A DNA stretch of 46,858 nucleotides from a bacterium (GTDB lineage: Bacteria > Armatimonadota > Chthonomonadetes > Chthonomonadales > JAMCWF01). This document shows positions 1 through 8,647 of the stretch, in pieces (the stretch's first letter is position 1; the number at the start of each line of letters is the position of its first letter). The stretch is taken from assembly GCA_021842405.1 (NCBI GenBank), contig JAKBZR010000016.1, forward strand, positions 1 through 46,858, written 5' to 3'. The translations under genes were made by a program, and so were the position numbers. The notes under the pieces are model-generated. The model did no database searches, was not told where the DNA came from, and worked only from the letters and a program-made list of their open reading frames with translations.

Positions 1-375
1 TCCGATCTCCTGGAGCAGGAAGGGCGTGGGATCGGCTTATTGAATAAATTCCGGGCTTACGCGCTGCAGGATAAAGGGGCCGACACGGTGGAGGCGAACC
101 AGATGCTGGGCTTCAAGCCCGATCTGCGCGACTATGGAATCGGCGCTCAAATCATGACGGATATCGGCCTGAAGCGTATCCGGTTTATGACCAATAATCC
201 GGCCAAGGTGGCGGGATTGGAAGGGTACGATTTGGAAATCGTGGAGTGGATTCCGTTGAAGGTGCCGCCCAATCCGCACAATGCCCGCTACTTGCGCACG
301 AAACGAGAGAAGCTGGGCCATATTTTCGATCCGGAAGATATAATACTGATGGAGTGTGTGGGAGAAGATGGGTGA
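1..375 (+). CDS. ribBA: RibBA, C-terminal part (GTP cyclohydrolase II domain), truncated by window edge
   Basis: The reading frame is open from the first base, so the 5' part of the gene lies outside the window. The 124 visible residues are the end of a GTP cyclohydrolase II domain, which opens GTP to a diaminopyrimidine in the first step of riboflavin synthesis. Visible motifs are [12 protein letters not shown] (the family's EGRGIGL substrate and active-site loop), [22 protein letters not shown] and [11 protein letters not shown], followed by the [17 protein letters not shown] tail typical of fused RibBA proteins. Whether the N-terminal RibB (DHBP synthase) domain is present cannot be seen, so the fused name is inferred from the tail. 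The stop overlaps the start of ribH, which implies an operon with coupled translation. Confidence 0.93.
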   Translation, partial: SDLLEQEGRGIGLLNKFRAYALQDKGADTVEANQMLGFKPDLRDYGIGAQIMTDIGLKRIRFMTNNPAKVAGLEGYDLEIVEWIPLKVPPNPHNARYLRTKREKLGHIFDPEDIILMECVGEDG

Positions 376-841
376 ATACTCCGGTCGGCTAAACGCGAGC
401 GGACGCCGGTATGCGATTGTGGTGAGCCGCTTTAATAGCGTGGTGTCCGATCGTTTGCTGGCGGGCGCAAGAGATACGCTGGTTCGTCACGGCGCCGGTG
501 AGGGCGATATCGTCGTCTATCGAGTGCCGGGCGCCTGGGAATTGCCGGTGGTAGTACAACAGTTAGCCGGTAGCGGAAAAGTGGATGGTATCATCGCGTT
601 GGGATGTTTAATTCGGGGCGAGACGCCCCATTTCGATTACATTGCAGCGGAGGTGACCCGCGCGCTCGGCGAGATCGCCCGCACGACCGGCCGCCCGGTT
701 GCTTATGGGTTGCTGACCACCGACAGCATGGATCAGGCGGTTGCTCGCGCCGGCGGAAAGGCGGGCAATAAAGGCGCGGAAGCAGCAGTCGCGGTTATCG
801 AAATGGTTGACCTGCTCGCCGACCTGGCCAAGGGACTCTGA
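368..841 (+). CDS. ribH: 6,7-dimethyl-8-ribityllumazine synthase (RibH)
   Basis: Condenses the ribitylaminopyrimidine with dihydroxybutanone phosphate to lumazine, the penultimate riboflavin step; the family forms cytosolic pentamers or 60-mers. The 157-aa length is normal. Family motifs in order are [39 protein letters not shown] (substrate loop with the conserved His), [12 protein letters not shown] and [13 protein letters not shown] chose ATG 368 rather than the in-frame GTG at 356, because GGGAG lies a few bases before the ATG and lumazine synthases do not carry the extra residues. The start overlaps the ribBA stop by 8 bases. Confidence 0.95.
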   Translation: MGEYSGRLNASGRRYAIVVSRFNSVVSDRLLAGARDTLVRHGAGEGDIVVYRVPGAWELPVVVQQLAGSGKVDGIIALGCLIRGETPHFDYIAAEVTRALGEIARTTGRPVAYGLLTTDSMDQAVARAGGKAGNKGAEAAVAVIEMVDLLADLAKGL

Positions 842-867
842 GTCAAGAGATTCTGGAGAATAGCTGC

Positions 868-2025
868 ATGCGAAAAATACTACCATCGCTTCTTTTTATA
901 ATCATCGGAATCCTTATCGGTATCGGAGTGCTGCGTTGGTTGCAGAATTCGTACGGAATATTATCGGTCGGCCAAGCAAAAACGGCCTTGATTCGGATGT
1001 TGGATCATCCACCCAAGGAGCCGAATATCGGCCATAATCCGATCGTGGCGGCGGTGGCTCATATCGAGCCGGCGGTAGTCAACATTGATACGGTCGGTGA
1101 AGCTCAGGCGACCACGATGTTCTTTGGCCAGGCGGTTCCAGGACCGCTGGAGATAATGGAGGGCAAGGGATCGGGGGTGATCATCAGTCCGGACGGCTAT
1201 GTGGTTACCAATAACCATGTTATCGCCAACACCGATATCATCCGGGTCACCACACCATCAGGGCAGAAATATGACGGCAGAGTGGTAGGGACCGATCCGC
1301 AAGCCGACATTGCGCTGGTTAAAATCAACGGGAAGAATCTGCCCTATGCACAGCTTGGCGATTCCTCAAAATTGAAGGTTGGAGAGTGGGCGATCGCAAT
1401 TGGAGATCCGTTGGGAGTCGGCACCACCGTTACGGTGGGAGTGATTTCAGCCACGAACCGCCATAACTTGCGGATTGATCAAAGCCACATCCTGCGCGAT
1501 GCCATTCAGACCGATGCGGCGATCAACCGCGGCAATTCGGGTGGCGCGCTGGCCAATATCAACGGGCAATTGATCGGGATCAATACCGCCATTGTTTCGG
1601 AAGGTGGCGGCGGCAATATCGGGATCGGCTTCGCGATTCCGATCAACACGGTTCGTTCGGTGCTTCGAACCCTAATCCAAAAGAGCCGCCGACTTCCACC
1701 GTTGCCCCAGAAGCCCTTTCTAGGAATTCAGTTTTCACCGTTGGACCCAGTCATCTCACAGCAGCTCCAGATTCCACCAGGGGTAGGGGCATGGGTGCGA
1801 ATTGTACTGCCCAGCACTCCGGCCGCCGCCGCCGGCTTGGTGAACAATGATATCATATTAAAAATAGATGGAAAGACAGTGCATTCGATTAACCTCATCC
1901 GACAAGTGCTGAATAGCAAGAAGGTGGGTGATAATGTGGTATTAACGGTGTTAACCCCCGAAGGCATCCGTAAAAACATCACAGTACAGCTCGGGGCACA
2001 ACCGGCCGCGATGCAATCGCATTAA
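868..2025 (+). CDS. Membrane-anchored HtrA/DegP-type trypsin-like protease with PDZ domain
   Basis: Periplasmic (or exported) ATP-independent serine protease or chaperone of the HtrA family; 385 aa. An uncleaved-looking hydrophobic segment (residues 7-25) anchors the N terminus. The catalytic triad is visible as His117 in TNNHV, Asp147 in QADIALVK and Ser224 in RGNSGGAL. One PDZ domain spans about residues 283-376 (FLGIQF ... AAAAGLVNNDIILKIDGK). A single PDZ domain makes it DegS/HtrA-like rather than DegP with two. The ATG has GGAGA eight bases upstream. It follows ribH by 26 bases and is probably cotranscribed. Its stop is 12 bases from the convergent PHP gene. Confidence 0.92.
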   Translation: MRKILPSLLFIIIGILIGIGVLRWLQNSYGILSVGQAKTALIRMLDHPPKEPNIGHNPIVAAVAHIEPAVVNIDTVGEAQATTMFFGQAVPGPLEIMEGKGSGVIISPDGYVVTNNHVIANTDIIRVTTPSGQKYDGRVVGTDPQADIALVKINGKNLPYAQLGDSSKLKVGEWAIAIGDPLGVGTTVTVGVISATNRHNLRIDQSHILRDAIQTDAAINRGNSGGALANINGQLIGINTAIVSEGGGGNIGIGFAIPINTVRSVLRTLIQKSRRLPPLPQKPFLGIQFSPLDPVISQQLQIPPGVGAWVRIVLPSTPAAAAGLVNNDIILKIDGKTVHSINLIRQVLNSKKVGDNVVLTVLTPEGIRKNITVQLGAQPAAMQSH

Positions 2026-2037
2026 GAGGGCCAGCCA

Positions 2038-2934
2038 TTATCCATCAAGCACCAACGGCCGGGTGGATCGCCGGCGATTTTCATACAGGGTAACCTGCCG
2101 CAAACCGTATTTCAACGCCAGATCATAGGCTCGACTGATGTCCTTAGCCAGGTCGTCCGGATGGTGCGCATCGGAGCCGAAAGTGACCTCCTCTCCCCCG
2201 CAATCCGCATAGATCGCCACGGTACGCTCACAGGGGTAGGTCACCTTCACACCCTGGCGAATACCGGCGCTGTTTATTTCGAGCGCCACATTTCGCCGGA
2301 TCATCTCGGTAAAAAGCTGCCTTAGATCATTTTCATAGGGCGATGGATCGAACCGGCCGAATTGAGGCACGCCGCGGCGATTGGCGTACTCGAGATGGCC
2401 CACGATATCAATTAAGCCGCTCTGAACGGAATAGAGCACCTCACGATAGTAGTCATGGTAGGCCGTTTCTTGAGTACGCGATTTCAGATAGCGCGGGGTC
2501 ATCAGCATCTGCCGGCAGACGTAGTGCACCGAACCGATGACGAAATCAAAAGGATGATCATTCAGGTACTCCGCGATCTTATCCTCAAACCAGACCTGAT
2601 AATCCACCTCCACGCCCGCCCGAATGATAAGCTTGCCTTTAAACTCCTTTCGAGCGAGCTGAATTTCATCTATGTACCGCTCGTAATTAAAATGCTCCAC
2701 GACGGGATCGAAAGGATCAAAATCTTTGTGCTCCGAAAAGCCGATCTCCTTCAGTCCAATTTCAACCGCCCGACGGCATTGATCCGATATTGTCGCCTTA
2801 CCGTCATGTGATTGGAAGGAGTGGATCTGGTAGTCGGTGGCATAGTAGGATGAGAGATCGCGGGAAGAATCGGCTATTTTGGATTCAGGAACGGTTGGCG
2901 GATTAGTTGTATGGACTATGCTAAATACACTCAT
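2038..2934 (-). CDS. PHP-domain phosphatase, histidinol-phosphatase (HisK-like)
   Basis: A 298-aa PHP-fold metal-dependent phosphoesterase closest to the histidinol-phosphatase subfamily, which makes histidinol in histidine synthesis. Metal-site motifs in order are IHSFQSHDG (about residues 36-44), FSEHKDF, GVEVDY, IGSVHYV, GHLEYA, LEINSAG and FGSDAHHPDD. The first PHP motif, normally HxH, reads Q-I-H here because the first histidine codon is CAG, so one metal ligand appears replaced. The remaining ligands look intact. No his genes are nearby, so other phosphoester substrates are possible. No clear Shine-Dalgarno precedes the ATG at 2934, and the first 25 or so residues are not family-like, so the true start may lie inside. 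Confidence 0.8.
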   Translation of the reverse strand: MSVFSIVHTTNPPTVPESKIADSSRDLSSYYATDYQIHSFQSHDGKATISDQCRRAVEIGLKEIGFSEHKDFDPFDPVVEHFNYERYIDEIQLARKEFKGKLIIRAGVEVDYQVWFEDKIAEYLNDHPFDFVIGSVHYVCRQMLMTPRYLKSRTQETAYHDYYREVLYSVQSGLIDIVGHLEYANRRGVPQFGRFDPSPYENDLRQLFTEMIRRNVALEINSAGIRQGVKVTYPCERTVAIYADCGGEEVTFGSDAHHPDDLAKDISRAYDLALKYGLRQVTLYENRRRSTRPLVLDG

Positions 2935-3064
2935 GGTGCGGTGAACCGTGTGTCGTTATTTTGTTGAAATTTAGAAGGCTGGAAATAAAATGAACTACAG
3001 AATGATACCACGAGCCCATCGGGTTTGCGAGCGGTGAGGGGTAAAGAGGCGGTTTCAAGCTTCA

Positions 3065-3568
3065 TTATGGGCCTTCAAAATCAACCGGCACATTGGTCTG
3101 GACGTTGGTAATGCGCCATTGAGTGGTGTGGAAAAGCCCAAAATAGGTTGGAATTTTGACCGGTTTAAGGGTGATGGTGATGGGGTAGTTGAAATACTCG
3201 GCCTCCATGCCGGGGGTATCTTCGCCGACCATCAGCGTAAACGTGGCGGTAGCGGAGGTCCGGCCGCCATAGAACTGCAGATTCTTCCAAGTTGCGATGA
3301 GGGGGCCGGTCTCTTGAAAATCACGGGCCAGGGTGGCTCGCAAGCGGCCCTGAGAAGCGCCTAAAATCTTGATGTGGGGCGCTAGCAGAGTAAAAATGCC
3401 ATCCAAATCTTTCCGATGGAGAGCTTCATCTCCTTGATTCAGCAATGCAGCGACCTGTATCTCGGTCAGCGGTCTGAGGGGCTGCTTTCTGGGTGCAACC
3501 ATTATGTAAACGAGATAGAGCGCAAGAATTATCGCCACTGCGATTGCAATCCATGAAGATCGGCGCAT
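3065..3568 (-). CDS. Membrane-anchored protein with NTF2/SnoaL-like domain, unknown function
   Basis: A 167-aa protein with one N-terminal membrane segment (about residues 5-25, followed by APRKQ) and a soluble exported domain. The domain begins with a helix carrying ALLNQGDEALHRKDLDGIFTLLAP, then several strands (TATFTLMVGED, YPITITLKP, TQWRITNVQ). This helix-then-sheet pattern resembles NTF2/SnoaL-like folds, in which such domains act as ligand pockets or assembly modules. I infer the fold only from pattern; no catalytic motif is visible. It stands alone, divergent from the ferredoxin gene, with 213 bases between them. Confidence 0.75.
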   Translation of the reverse strand: MRRSSWIAIAVAIILALYLVYIMVAPRKQPLRPLTEIQVAALLNQGDEALHRKDLDGIFTLLAPHIKILGASQGRLRATLARDFQETGPLIATWKNLQFYGGRTSATATFTLMVGEDTPGMEAEYFNYPITITLKPVKIPTYFGLFHTTQWRITNVQTNVPVDFEGP

Positions 3569-3610
3569 TGCAAGTTTCCCCCATCACTATTTTAGCAAGC
3601 GATTTTACGC

Positions 3611-3639
3611 TTGTCAACCAGGCGGAATGAGTTTATTAA
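3611..3639 (+). promoter_or_regulatory. Possible sigma-70 promoter for the ferredoxin gene
   Basis: TTGTCA (3611-3616), a 17-base spacer, then TATTAA (3634-3639), in the divergent intergenic region. Transcription from here would give a leader of about 135 bases before the ferredoxin start. The AT-rich stretch just downstream (TATTATATTATT near 3650) could hold alternative -10 boxes. This is pattern matching only. Confidence 0.35.
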
Positions 3640-3781
3640 CTTTTTATGGTATTATATTATTACAGTTTTGCCAAACCTTCACCTCCTCATTGACGAACGA
3701 ACTGACTCAACCGGGAAATCGGGCAGGAATCGGGGGGGCTTTTATCGAAATGAGAGGTGTTTATACCAGAGGAGGTATTCA

Positions 3782-4027
3782 ATGGCTTACGTCATCTGCG
3801 AACCATGTATCGGCGTAAAGGACAAAGCATGCGTGGCGGTCTGTCCGGTGGATTGCATTCATGAAGGCGCCGAACCTTATGACATGCTCTATATCAATCC
3901 GGATGAGTGCATTGACTGTGGTCTCTGCGAGCCAGAGTGCCCGGTCACCGCGATCTTTGCCGATAGCGATGTGCCCAATCAGTGGGAGCATTTCATTCAG
4001 GCAAACGCCGATTTCTTCCGCAAGTAG
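3782..4027 (+). CDS. fdxA: Seven-iron (3Fe-4S/4Fe-4S) ferredoxin, FdxA type
   Basis: An 81-aa soluble electron carrier. Cysteines are at 6, 9, 17, 21, 25, 43, 46, 49 and 53. By comparison with Azotobacter ferredoxin I and Thermus ferredoxin, Cys9, 17 and 53 should hold a 3Fe-4S cluster and Cys21, 43, 46 and 49 a 4Fe-4S cluster; Cys25 is the usual free cysteine. The start begins MAYVICEPCIGVKDKAC, which matches the Thermus-type N terminus. I chose ATG 3782 because a textbook AGGAGG lies at 3770-3775; the open frame further upstream has no family similarity. Confidence 0.94.
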   Translation: MAYVICEPCIGVKDKACVAVCPVDCIHEGAEPYDMLYINPDECIDCGLCEPECPVTAIFADSDVPNQWEHFIQANADFFRK

Positions 4028-4033
4028 ACTTGA

Positions 4034-4059
4034 AGTGGGTTGGATATTCCCAACCCACT
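4034..4059 (+). terminator. Hairpin between ferredoxin and cobalamin adenosyltransferase genes
   Basis: Perfect 10-bp arms AGTGGGTTGG (4034-4043) and CCAACCCACT (4050-4059) with a 6-base loop, starting seven bases after the ferredoxin stop. No T-run follows, so it is not a classic rho-independent terminator. It could stabilise the upstream message or attenuate reading into the next gene. Confidence 0.5.
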
Positions 4060-4092
4060 CGCAGACCGCCAGCCAGAATGGAGTAAACGGCG

Positions 4093-4641
4093 GTGAAGAT
4101 CTATACACGAACTGGAGACCGTGGTGAAACGGGGTTATTCGGCGGCGCCCGAATCTCCAAAGCCGATCTCCGAGTTGAAGCCTATGGCTCGGTGGACGAA
4201 CTCAATGCCGAAATTGGTCTTGCAATCGTCGAATGCGGTGGTGATGATCCGTTTCGGCATTTCCTTCTCGAAATCCAGCGCGATCTGCTGGTTCTAGGGG
4301 CTGATCTGGCCTGCGCGGAACCCGACACCTCGAAGGTGGCGCAGCGCAGCGTCCGTATGGAGAATGAGGCCGTCAACCGCCTCGAAGCCGAGATTGATCG
4401 GTTGGAGGGAAAGCTTCCCCCACTGCGTAAATTCATCTTACCGGGAGGCGCGCCGCTTGGCGCAAGGTTGCATGTCGCTCGAACGACCTGCCGTCGGGCG
4501 GAGCGGCGTTGCGTGCAGCTTTCCCATCACCAACCGATTAACCCCATCGCAATAACCTATCTTAACCGGCTTTCCGACTTTCTCTTTGTGATGGCTCGCG
4601 CTGCCAACCAGAGCGCGGGGGTGCCCGATGTGGAGTGGTAA
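4093..4641 (+). CDS. PduO-type cob(I)alamin adenosyltransferase
   Basis: Transfers the adenosyl group of ATP to cob(I)alamin to make coenzyme B12 in the cytosol; PduO-type enzymes are trimeric. The 182-aa length is typical. Motifs are TRTGDRGETGLFGG (residues 5-18, ATP-binding N terminus), EAYGSVDELNAEIG, FILPGGAPLGARLHVARTTCRRAER (core helix with the RxxxRRAER pattern) and YLNRLSDFLFVMAR. The start is GTG 4093. No other B12 gene is in view, so the host may salvage cobalamin or only activate it. The end overlaps the next gene by 14 bases. Confidence 0.93.
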   Translation: MKIYTRTGDRGETGLFGGARISKADLRVEAYGSVDELNAEIGLAIVECGGDDPFRHFLLEIQRDLLVLGADLACAEPDTSKVAQRSVRMENEAVNRLEAEIDRLEGKLPPLRKFILPGGAPLGARLHVARTTCRRAERRCVQLSHHQPINPIAITYLNRLSDFLFVMARAANQSAGVPDVEW

Positions 4642-5569
4642 TCCGGCCCGCCACCGCCCTTCACCTACCGTGGCTCTCATCCCGATACTTTTTGGTTTGT
4701 CAGCGGGGATGCTCTGCAATCCCTCCGTCTCGTTCGCTAAGCCTAAACCCAAACCGAAGCCGATGCGCACGGTTGACCCGGCCGCCCTTCGACTCATCCA
4801 CGAGATGGTCGGCTCGTATGAGCACCTGAAGCAGATTGATCAAACCACCACCTACAAGAAAAACACCGGAACCGGTCCGAACCCGGTGGAATCGGTGCAT
4901 TTATTATTTAATCGCCCCAACCGTTTTATGGTGGAGGCGGCACGGGGAGCGCCCGGCTCAAAAAAACCGCTGATCTATCAGTGGCTGAGTAACGGTAAGC
5001 AACTTTACTATTACGATGGGGCGCAGAACTGGTATCGGGTTTCCAAGGCACCGCGTAATCCCAAAAAGCTCGCCTTTGATAATATGACGATTGAGTTTGC
5101 CGCTATTTTAGGTCAAAAGCCCTTTAGAAACATCCGGCGTGAGGTTCAGGAACTGCAATACCTGGGACGGAGACAGATCGGGGACAATTGGTGCGATGTG
5201 GTGGTAGCGAAATTTACTTATGAAGGAATCGAGGGCGTGGCTCACTTTTTCCTGGGTGAGAAGCACCATCTGATTCGCCGGTTTGATTTTACGGCCGGCA
5301 ATACCGGCCCGGCTGAAACACCGCCCTCCGGTCAACCAGCCTTCCAAGCGGCGCCAATCATTCAGATCGCTTATGAAAATACCTATAATCTCTCACCGAA
5401 GTTTTCAAAAGGGGCGTTTGACTTCGAGCCGCCGGCGGGAGCCATGCTGGATGAGCCGATTACCCCTCTCCAGACGAAAAATCCACGCAAATGGCCCGTC
5501 TTTCATTACAAACCTCCCAAAGTGGCCAAACCCATCTCCCCCAAAAAACCGAAAGTTATCTATCCCTAA
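4628..5569 (+). CDS. Exported LolA-like / DUF2092-type envelope protein
   Basis: A 313-aa protein with a signal peptide (hydrophobic about residues 15-37, ending near SFAKP) and a basic proline-rich linker. The mature part fits the LolA-like half-barrel found in DUF2092 proteins: IHEMVGSYEHLKQIDQTTTYKK, LLFNRPNRFMVEA, NGKQLYYYDGAQNWY, then YLGRRQIGDNWCDVVVAKF, HFFLGEKHHLIRRFDF and FDFEPPAGAMLDEP. LolA-fold proteins bind lipids or lipoproteins, so an envelope carrier role is plausible but inferred. Translation is probably coupled to the preceding gene by overlap. The C-terminal KPPKVAKPISPKKPK tail is low-complexity and basic. Confidence 0.8.
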   Translation: MWSGNPARHRPSPTVALIPILFGLSAGMLCNPSVSFAKPKPKPKPMRTVDPAALRLIHEMVGSYEHLKQIDQTTTYKKNTGTGPNPVESVHLLFNRPNRFMVEAARGAPGSKKPLIYQWLSNGKQLYYYDGAQNWYRVSKAPRNPKKLAFDNMTIEFAAILGQKPFRNIRREVQELQYLGRRQIGDNWCDVVVAKFTYEGIEGVAHFFLGEKHHLIRRFDFTAGNTGPAETPPSGQPAFQAAPIIQIAYENTYNLSPKFSKGAFDFEPPAGAMLDEPITPLQTKNPRKWPVFHYKPPKVAKPISPKKPKVIYP

Positions 5570-5572
5570 GAG

Positions 5573-5615
5573 GTTGTTGAAAAAGTCGCTGGGTATTACA
5601 GCATTTTTCAACATC
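5573..5615. repeat. Family-2 dispersed repeat, minimal inverted copy (GTTGAAAAAGTCGC type)
   Basis: Between two convergent genes lies GGTTGTTGAAAAAGTCGCTG facing an inverted CAGCATTTTTCAACATCC, with only a few bases between the arms. The same word recurs at 9437, 35008, 45411 and 45700. The imperfect hairpin could also stop transcription from both sides. Confidence 0.6.
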
Positions 5616-5669
5616 CTTCTAAACGGATTAACGGAGCGATGCGATCCTTCATTGCTGGCTTGCGGTTAA

Positions 5670-6113
5670 CTACAGATGGCCTTCCAGTACGGCTTGGCAG
5701 ATATCAATGCGGCTGATGACACCGGTCAGCTTGCCGATATGAGTGACCGGCAATCTTTTAATTTTCTTTTCACAAAGCAGCCGAACCGCCTCGAGCGCGT
5801 CCTCCTCCTCATCAATCGAGATCGCCGGTGATGTCATCGCCTCCTTTACCGATGTTTCTTGTATATTCTTGATGCGGGATGTTATCTGATCCTGCGAGAA
5901 CTTGGCAATGCCGGCATCGGTACCGCTGCCGCAGATAGGAAGTAATCTCACGATCACGTCATGCTCGGTAACCACCCCGACGAGACGCCGGTCTTCATCC
6001 ACCACGGGCAAGCCGCTCACCTGGTAGAGGTCCATCTTATCCACCGCATCCCGCAGGGTATCTTCCAAGGTCACATAGATTACGTGAGTTTTCATCAACT
6101 CGCTGACTTTCAT
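5670..6113 (-). CDS. CBS-domain pair protein
   Basis: A 147-aa stand-alone Bateman module: two CBS domains, about residues 1-65 (MKVSELMKTHVIYVTLEDTL ... VSGLPVVDEDRRLVGVVTEHDVI) and 85-147 (VKEAMTSPAISIDEEEDALEAVRLLCEKKIKRLPV ... LTGVISRIDICQAV). Such modules bind adenosine nucleotides and regulate partner proteins; the partner is not evident. I chose the internal ATG at 6113 because GGAGGA precedes it by about six bases and the upstream in-frame residues are not conserved in kind. It follows the YfhO-like gene by 25 bases on the same strand. Confidence 0.9.
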   Translation of the reverse strand: MKVSELMKTHVIYVTLEDTLRDAVDKMDLYQVSGLPVVDEDRRLVGVVTEHDVIVRLLPICGSGTDAGIAKFSQDQITSRIKNIQETSVKEAMTSPAISIDEEEDALEAVRLLCEKKIKRLPVTHIGKLTGVISRIDICQAVLEGHL

Positions 6114-6138
6114 GCATTCCTCCGCCGTACTGATTCTA

Positions 6139-8244
6139 TTACGATCGTATTTTACCACGTGAAACGCCCACTAGGAAGCTTAAGACCATCAATCCTACCG
6201 CTGATAGGTAAATACCCAGCCGGTAGGAAATCGGTGAATATCGAAACTCTATGGTATGGTCTCCTGATCTGAGCGCTAAGCCGCAAAAAGCGTGGTCGGC
6301 ACGCTCAATTTGTGTGGCTTTGCCATCCACTCGAACGGTCCAACCGGGATAGTCGGCGTTCAGCCAGACCAAGTACCCAGGATGGCGGCCGCAGTTCACT
6401 CGGTAGGTCTCTTCGGTTGCGCTTCGCGAAACCAAGGTGGCGCTGGTCGGCTTGGACCTCTTAGGGTTGAATACGGTCCACGGCAGTGATCCGGCCAAGC
6501 CGGCCGCCCCTGAAACGATGGCAACACGACCCGGGTTGAAGCGAACGCTCATCATTGCCGAGAGGGAGCGTAGCGAACCGTCCACTCGGCGCGTCCTTCG
6601 TACGATAAACGCCTTGGGAAGCGGCTTGGTAATTCGAAATACGGTCACGCCGTCGTTCCCAGCCGGAATGAGATCGGGGTGGGCGAATCGCCGTTCGTCG
6701 GGCAGTAACAAGTAGGCGGCGTTGACCAATCGGAGCAAGAGCGGTAACCCAACCGATTGCCGTTCCAAGCTTTGGCGGATTTGACCATCAATATCGGTGC
6801 TTGCCCAGATGGGAACCGGTTCGTAGCCGGATGCGTTTTCCAGCCCGTATTTCATGGTGAGGTTGGGCACGAGCGTATCTTCCAGCGCATGGACATAGGC
6901 GGGAGTTTGTGGGCCGTAATCGCTGTAATTGATGAACCGATCCCATATCGTCTTGTGCTCACAACTGTAGACACGATATCCTTTCAGGTCGGTCAGTCGG
7001 TTCAGCGCAGCAGGGCGAAATCTCAGCGCCTGTACGTCAACTGCAGGCTGCAGATTGCTGGAAAATAGTATCAGCTCCAGCGCGGCACCGGCAACCAGCG
7101 CCCGCTCCAACCACCGATTGGAGAACCGTTTCCTGAAATGGTGTAAGCCGATCGCGCTGAGTACGGCCAGCGAAAAGGTAGTCACCAGCGTGAAACGCAC
7201 CGGGTCATGAAAGCTGGCCATTCCGGGGACGAGCCAGTACAGTAGGGCGTACAGCTCACCCCACCACCCCATTGCTAACCAGGTGGCGATGAAAGCGGCG
7301 GCGGCCCAGAACCGTCCTTCCGGCGCCGATCGCCAGTGAAATGCCTGCCATAAGGCTAGACCTAAACCGATCCAGCCGATATAGACGCAAGGCTCCCAGA
7401 AGTTTCCGGCTCCCCAGTAGCTGCCGTTGACTGGATTCCCAAAGAAGAAGGGGAAGATAAAGTTGATCAACTGCGATGGCAGCAGGGTAAAGCGATTCGC
7501 TTGTGACCAGGTGATATGCTCCCGCGTGCTGGCTGCAAACAACTGGAGCAGCGGCATTAAGTAGGCACCGGCCGCCAACATCCCCAGCGCCAACGCGAGG
7601 CCAATAGTTCGGATGACCGGCCACACGGGGTGCCGGAGTCGTTTTTTTCGTAAGATTTCGAAGACCGAGTAGACGAAGGCCAGCAAGAACGAAATGGCGG
7701 TGACCTGCGGGTGAGCGGCCATGACGCTCAATGCCACCGCGCCGGCCAAGAAGACGGTCTCCGTGATGATGGGGCGCTGCACAATGCGGCGAACTCCGAT
7801 AAGCAGGGCGGGCAGAAAGGCGGCCGCTTGCACCATAGGCGGAAACTGAAAGCGGGCGGCCAGGTAACCGCTTCCGGAATAGATCATGGCGCCCAATAGA
7901 GCCTCTAAACGAGAAAGGCGGCAACCGCGCAGGAACGCAAACGTGAAGGCGCCAGCTAGAAAGAGGTGCAGAGCAATATTCCAAACAATGAATCGCGAGG
8001 GGCTGAGCCAGGCTAAAAGTAAAGTGGTTGGATAAACGACGCTCTCTTGCGGATTACCGACGAACGGCTGGCCGTATAAGATATAGGGGTTCCAAAGTAA
8101 GATCCGGCCAGCCAACAGCGAGCGGTGCAGAATCTCTTCAGTCGGTAGAAAGTAGAGCGAAATGTCACCCCAGTATAGGCAGTTGCCCAGTAAGGTGAAG
8201 CGATAGGTGATGCCCAGCACAAAAAGCGCCAGCAGTAGGTACAT
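6139..8244 (-). CDS. YfhO-like polytopic membrane protein (GT-C-type)
   Basis: About 701 aa, with a dozen or so hydrophobic segments through residue 400 and again at the C-terminal end (GIYLSAVGLMVLSFLVGVS). The N-terminal WGDISLYFLPTEE and LWNPYILYGQPFVGNPQ loops, the GSGYLAARFQFP segment and the C-terminal soluble module ending in DYPGWTVRVDGK and HTIEFRYSP are characteristic of the YfhO family, linked to glycosylation of cell-wall polymers. The first extracellular acidic residue (Asp in WGD) would be the GT-C catalytic position, by analogy. A TTG at 8259 is an alternative start, and neither candidate has a good ribosome binding site. Confidence 0.82.
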   Translation of the reverse strand: MYLLLALFVLGITYRFTLLGNCLYWGDISLYFLPTEEILHRSLLAGRILLWNPYILYGQPFVGNPQESVVYPTTLLLAWLSPSRFIVWNIALHLFLAGAFTFAFLRGCRLSRLEALLGAMIYSGSGYLAARFQFPPMVQAAAFLPALLIGVRRIVQRPIITETVFLAGAVALSVMAAHPQVTAISFLLAFVYSVFEILRKKRLRHPVWPVIRTIGLALALGMLAAGAYLMPLLQLFAASTREHITWSQANRFTLLPSQLINFIFPFFFGNPVNGSYWGAGNFWEPCVYIGWIGLGLALWQAFHWRSAPEGRFWAAAAFIATWLAMGWWGELYALLYWLVPGMASFHDPVRFTLVTTFSLAVLSAIGLHHFRKRFSNRWLERALVAGAALELILFSSNLQPAVDVQALRFRPAALNRLTDLKGYRVYSCEHKTIWDRFINYSDYGPQTPAYVHALEDTLVPNLTMKYGLENASGYEPVPIWASTDIDGQIRQSLERQSVGLPLLLRLVNAAYLLLPDERRFAHPDLIPAGNDGVTVFRITKPLPKAFIVRRTRRVDGSLRSLSAMMSVRFNPGRVAIVSGAAGLAGSLPWTVFNPKRSKPTSATLVSRSATEETYRVNCGRHPGYLVWLNADYPGWTVRVDGKATQIERADHAFCGLALRSGDHTIEFRYSPISYRLGIYLSAVGLMVLSFLVGVSRGKIRS

Positions 8245-8647
8245 GGGAGTTTCACGCAATAGGTAGCTCGCTGCCCGCTTCTGCTTGCGGCCGGTTGTGA
8301 TTTGAGTAGTAATAATTTCGATTTTACGCTCCGCTGAATCCGGAAGCCATCAATAATTTTGAAAAATAGCGGCCAATTACGGTTGGCATATTGAGTTTTA
8401 ATGGTGACTGCGTCACAATGATTCAGATAAACAACTTTGATAAAGGATTTTGCAATGGTGGATGGATTTCCACCGTATATGACAGGACTTAAGCATCGCT
8501 TCTTGAGAATGCTGAAGCCGTTATAGCACGCCGCTGAATGGGGTGTCAACTGTTTTACGAAACAGCGAGAGCCGGGCAGAAACCGTCAATCGTATGGGCT
8601 TATCGGTATTGAGAAATCCAGCCCGCTCGCGAGAAAGGAGCAAAGCG
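8245..8647. other. Divergent intergenic region with two small palindromes
   Basis: About 400 bases between the divergent YfhO-like and MTAP genes, AT-richer than the genes. Two small inverted repeats stand out: GTGAC-tgc-GTCAC (8404-8416) and GGTGGA-6 nt-TCCACC (8457-8474). They could be operators. TTGAGA (8503) and TATAGC (8522) have too short a spacer to call a promoter. I see no convincing gene here. Confidence 0.4.

Noticed and set aside
4028-4092. Cobalamin riboswitch before the adenosyltransferase
   Set aside because: Only 65 bases lie between the genes; the simple hairpin there lacks any B12-box-like sequence.
7256-7984. A 242-aa minus-strand open frame inside the YfhO-like gene
   Set aside because: It is an alternate frame of the same strand with arginine- and serine-rich, non-protein-like composition.
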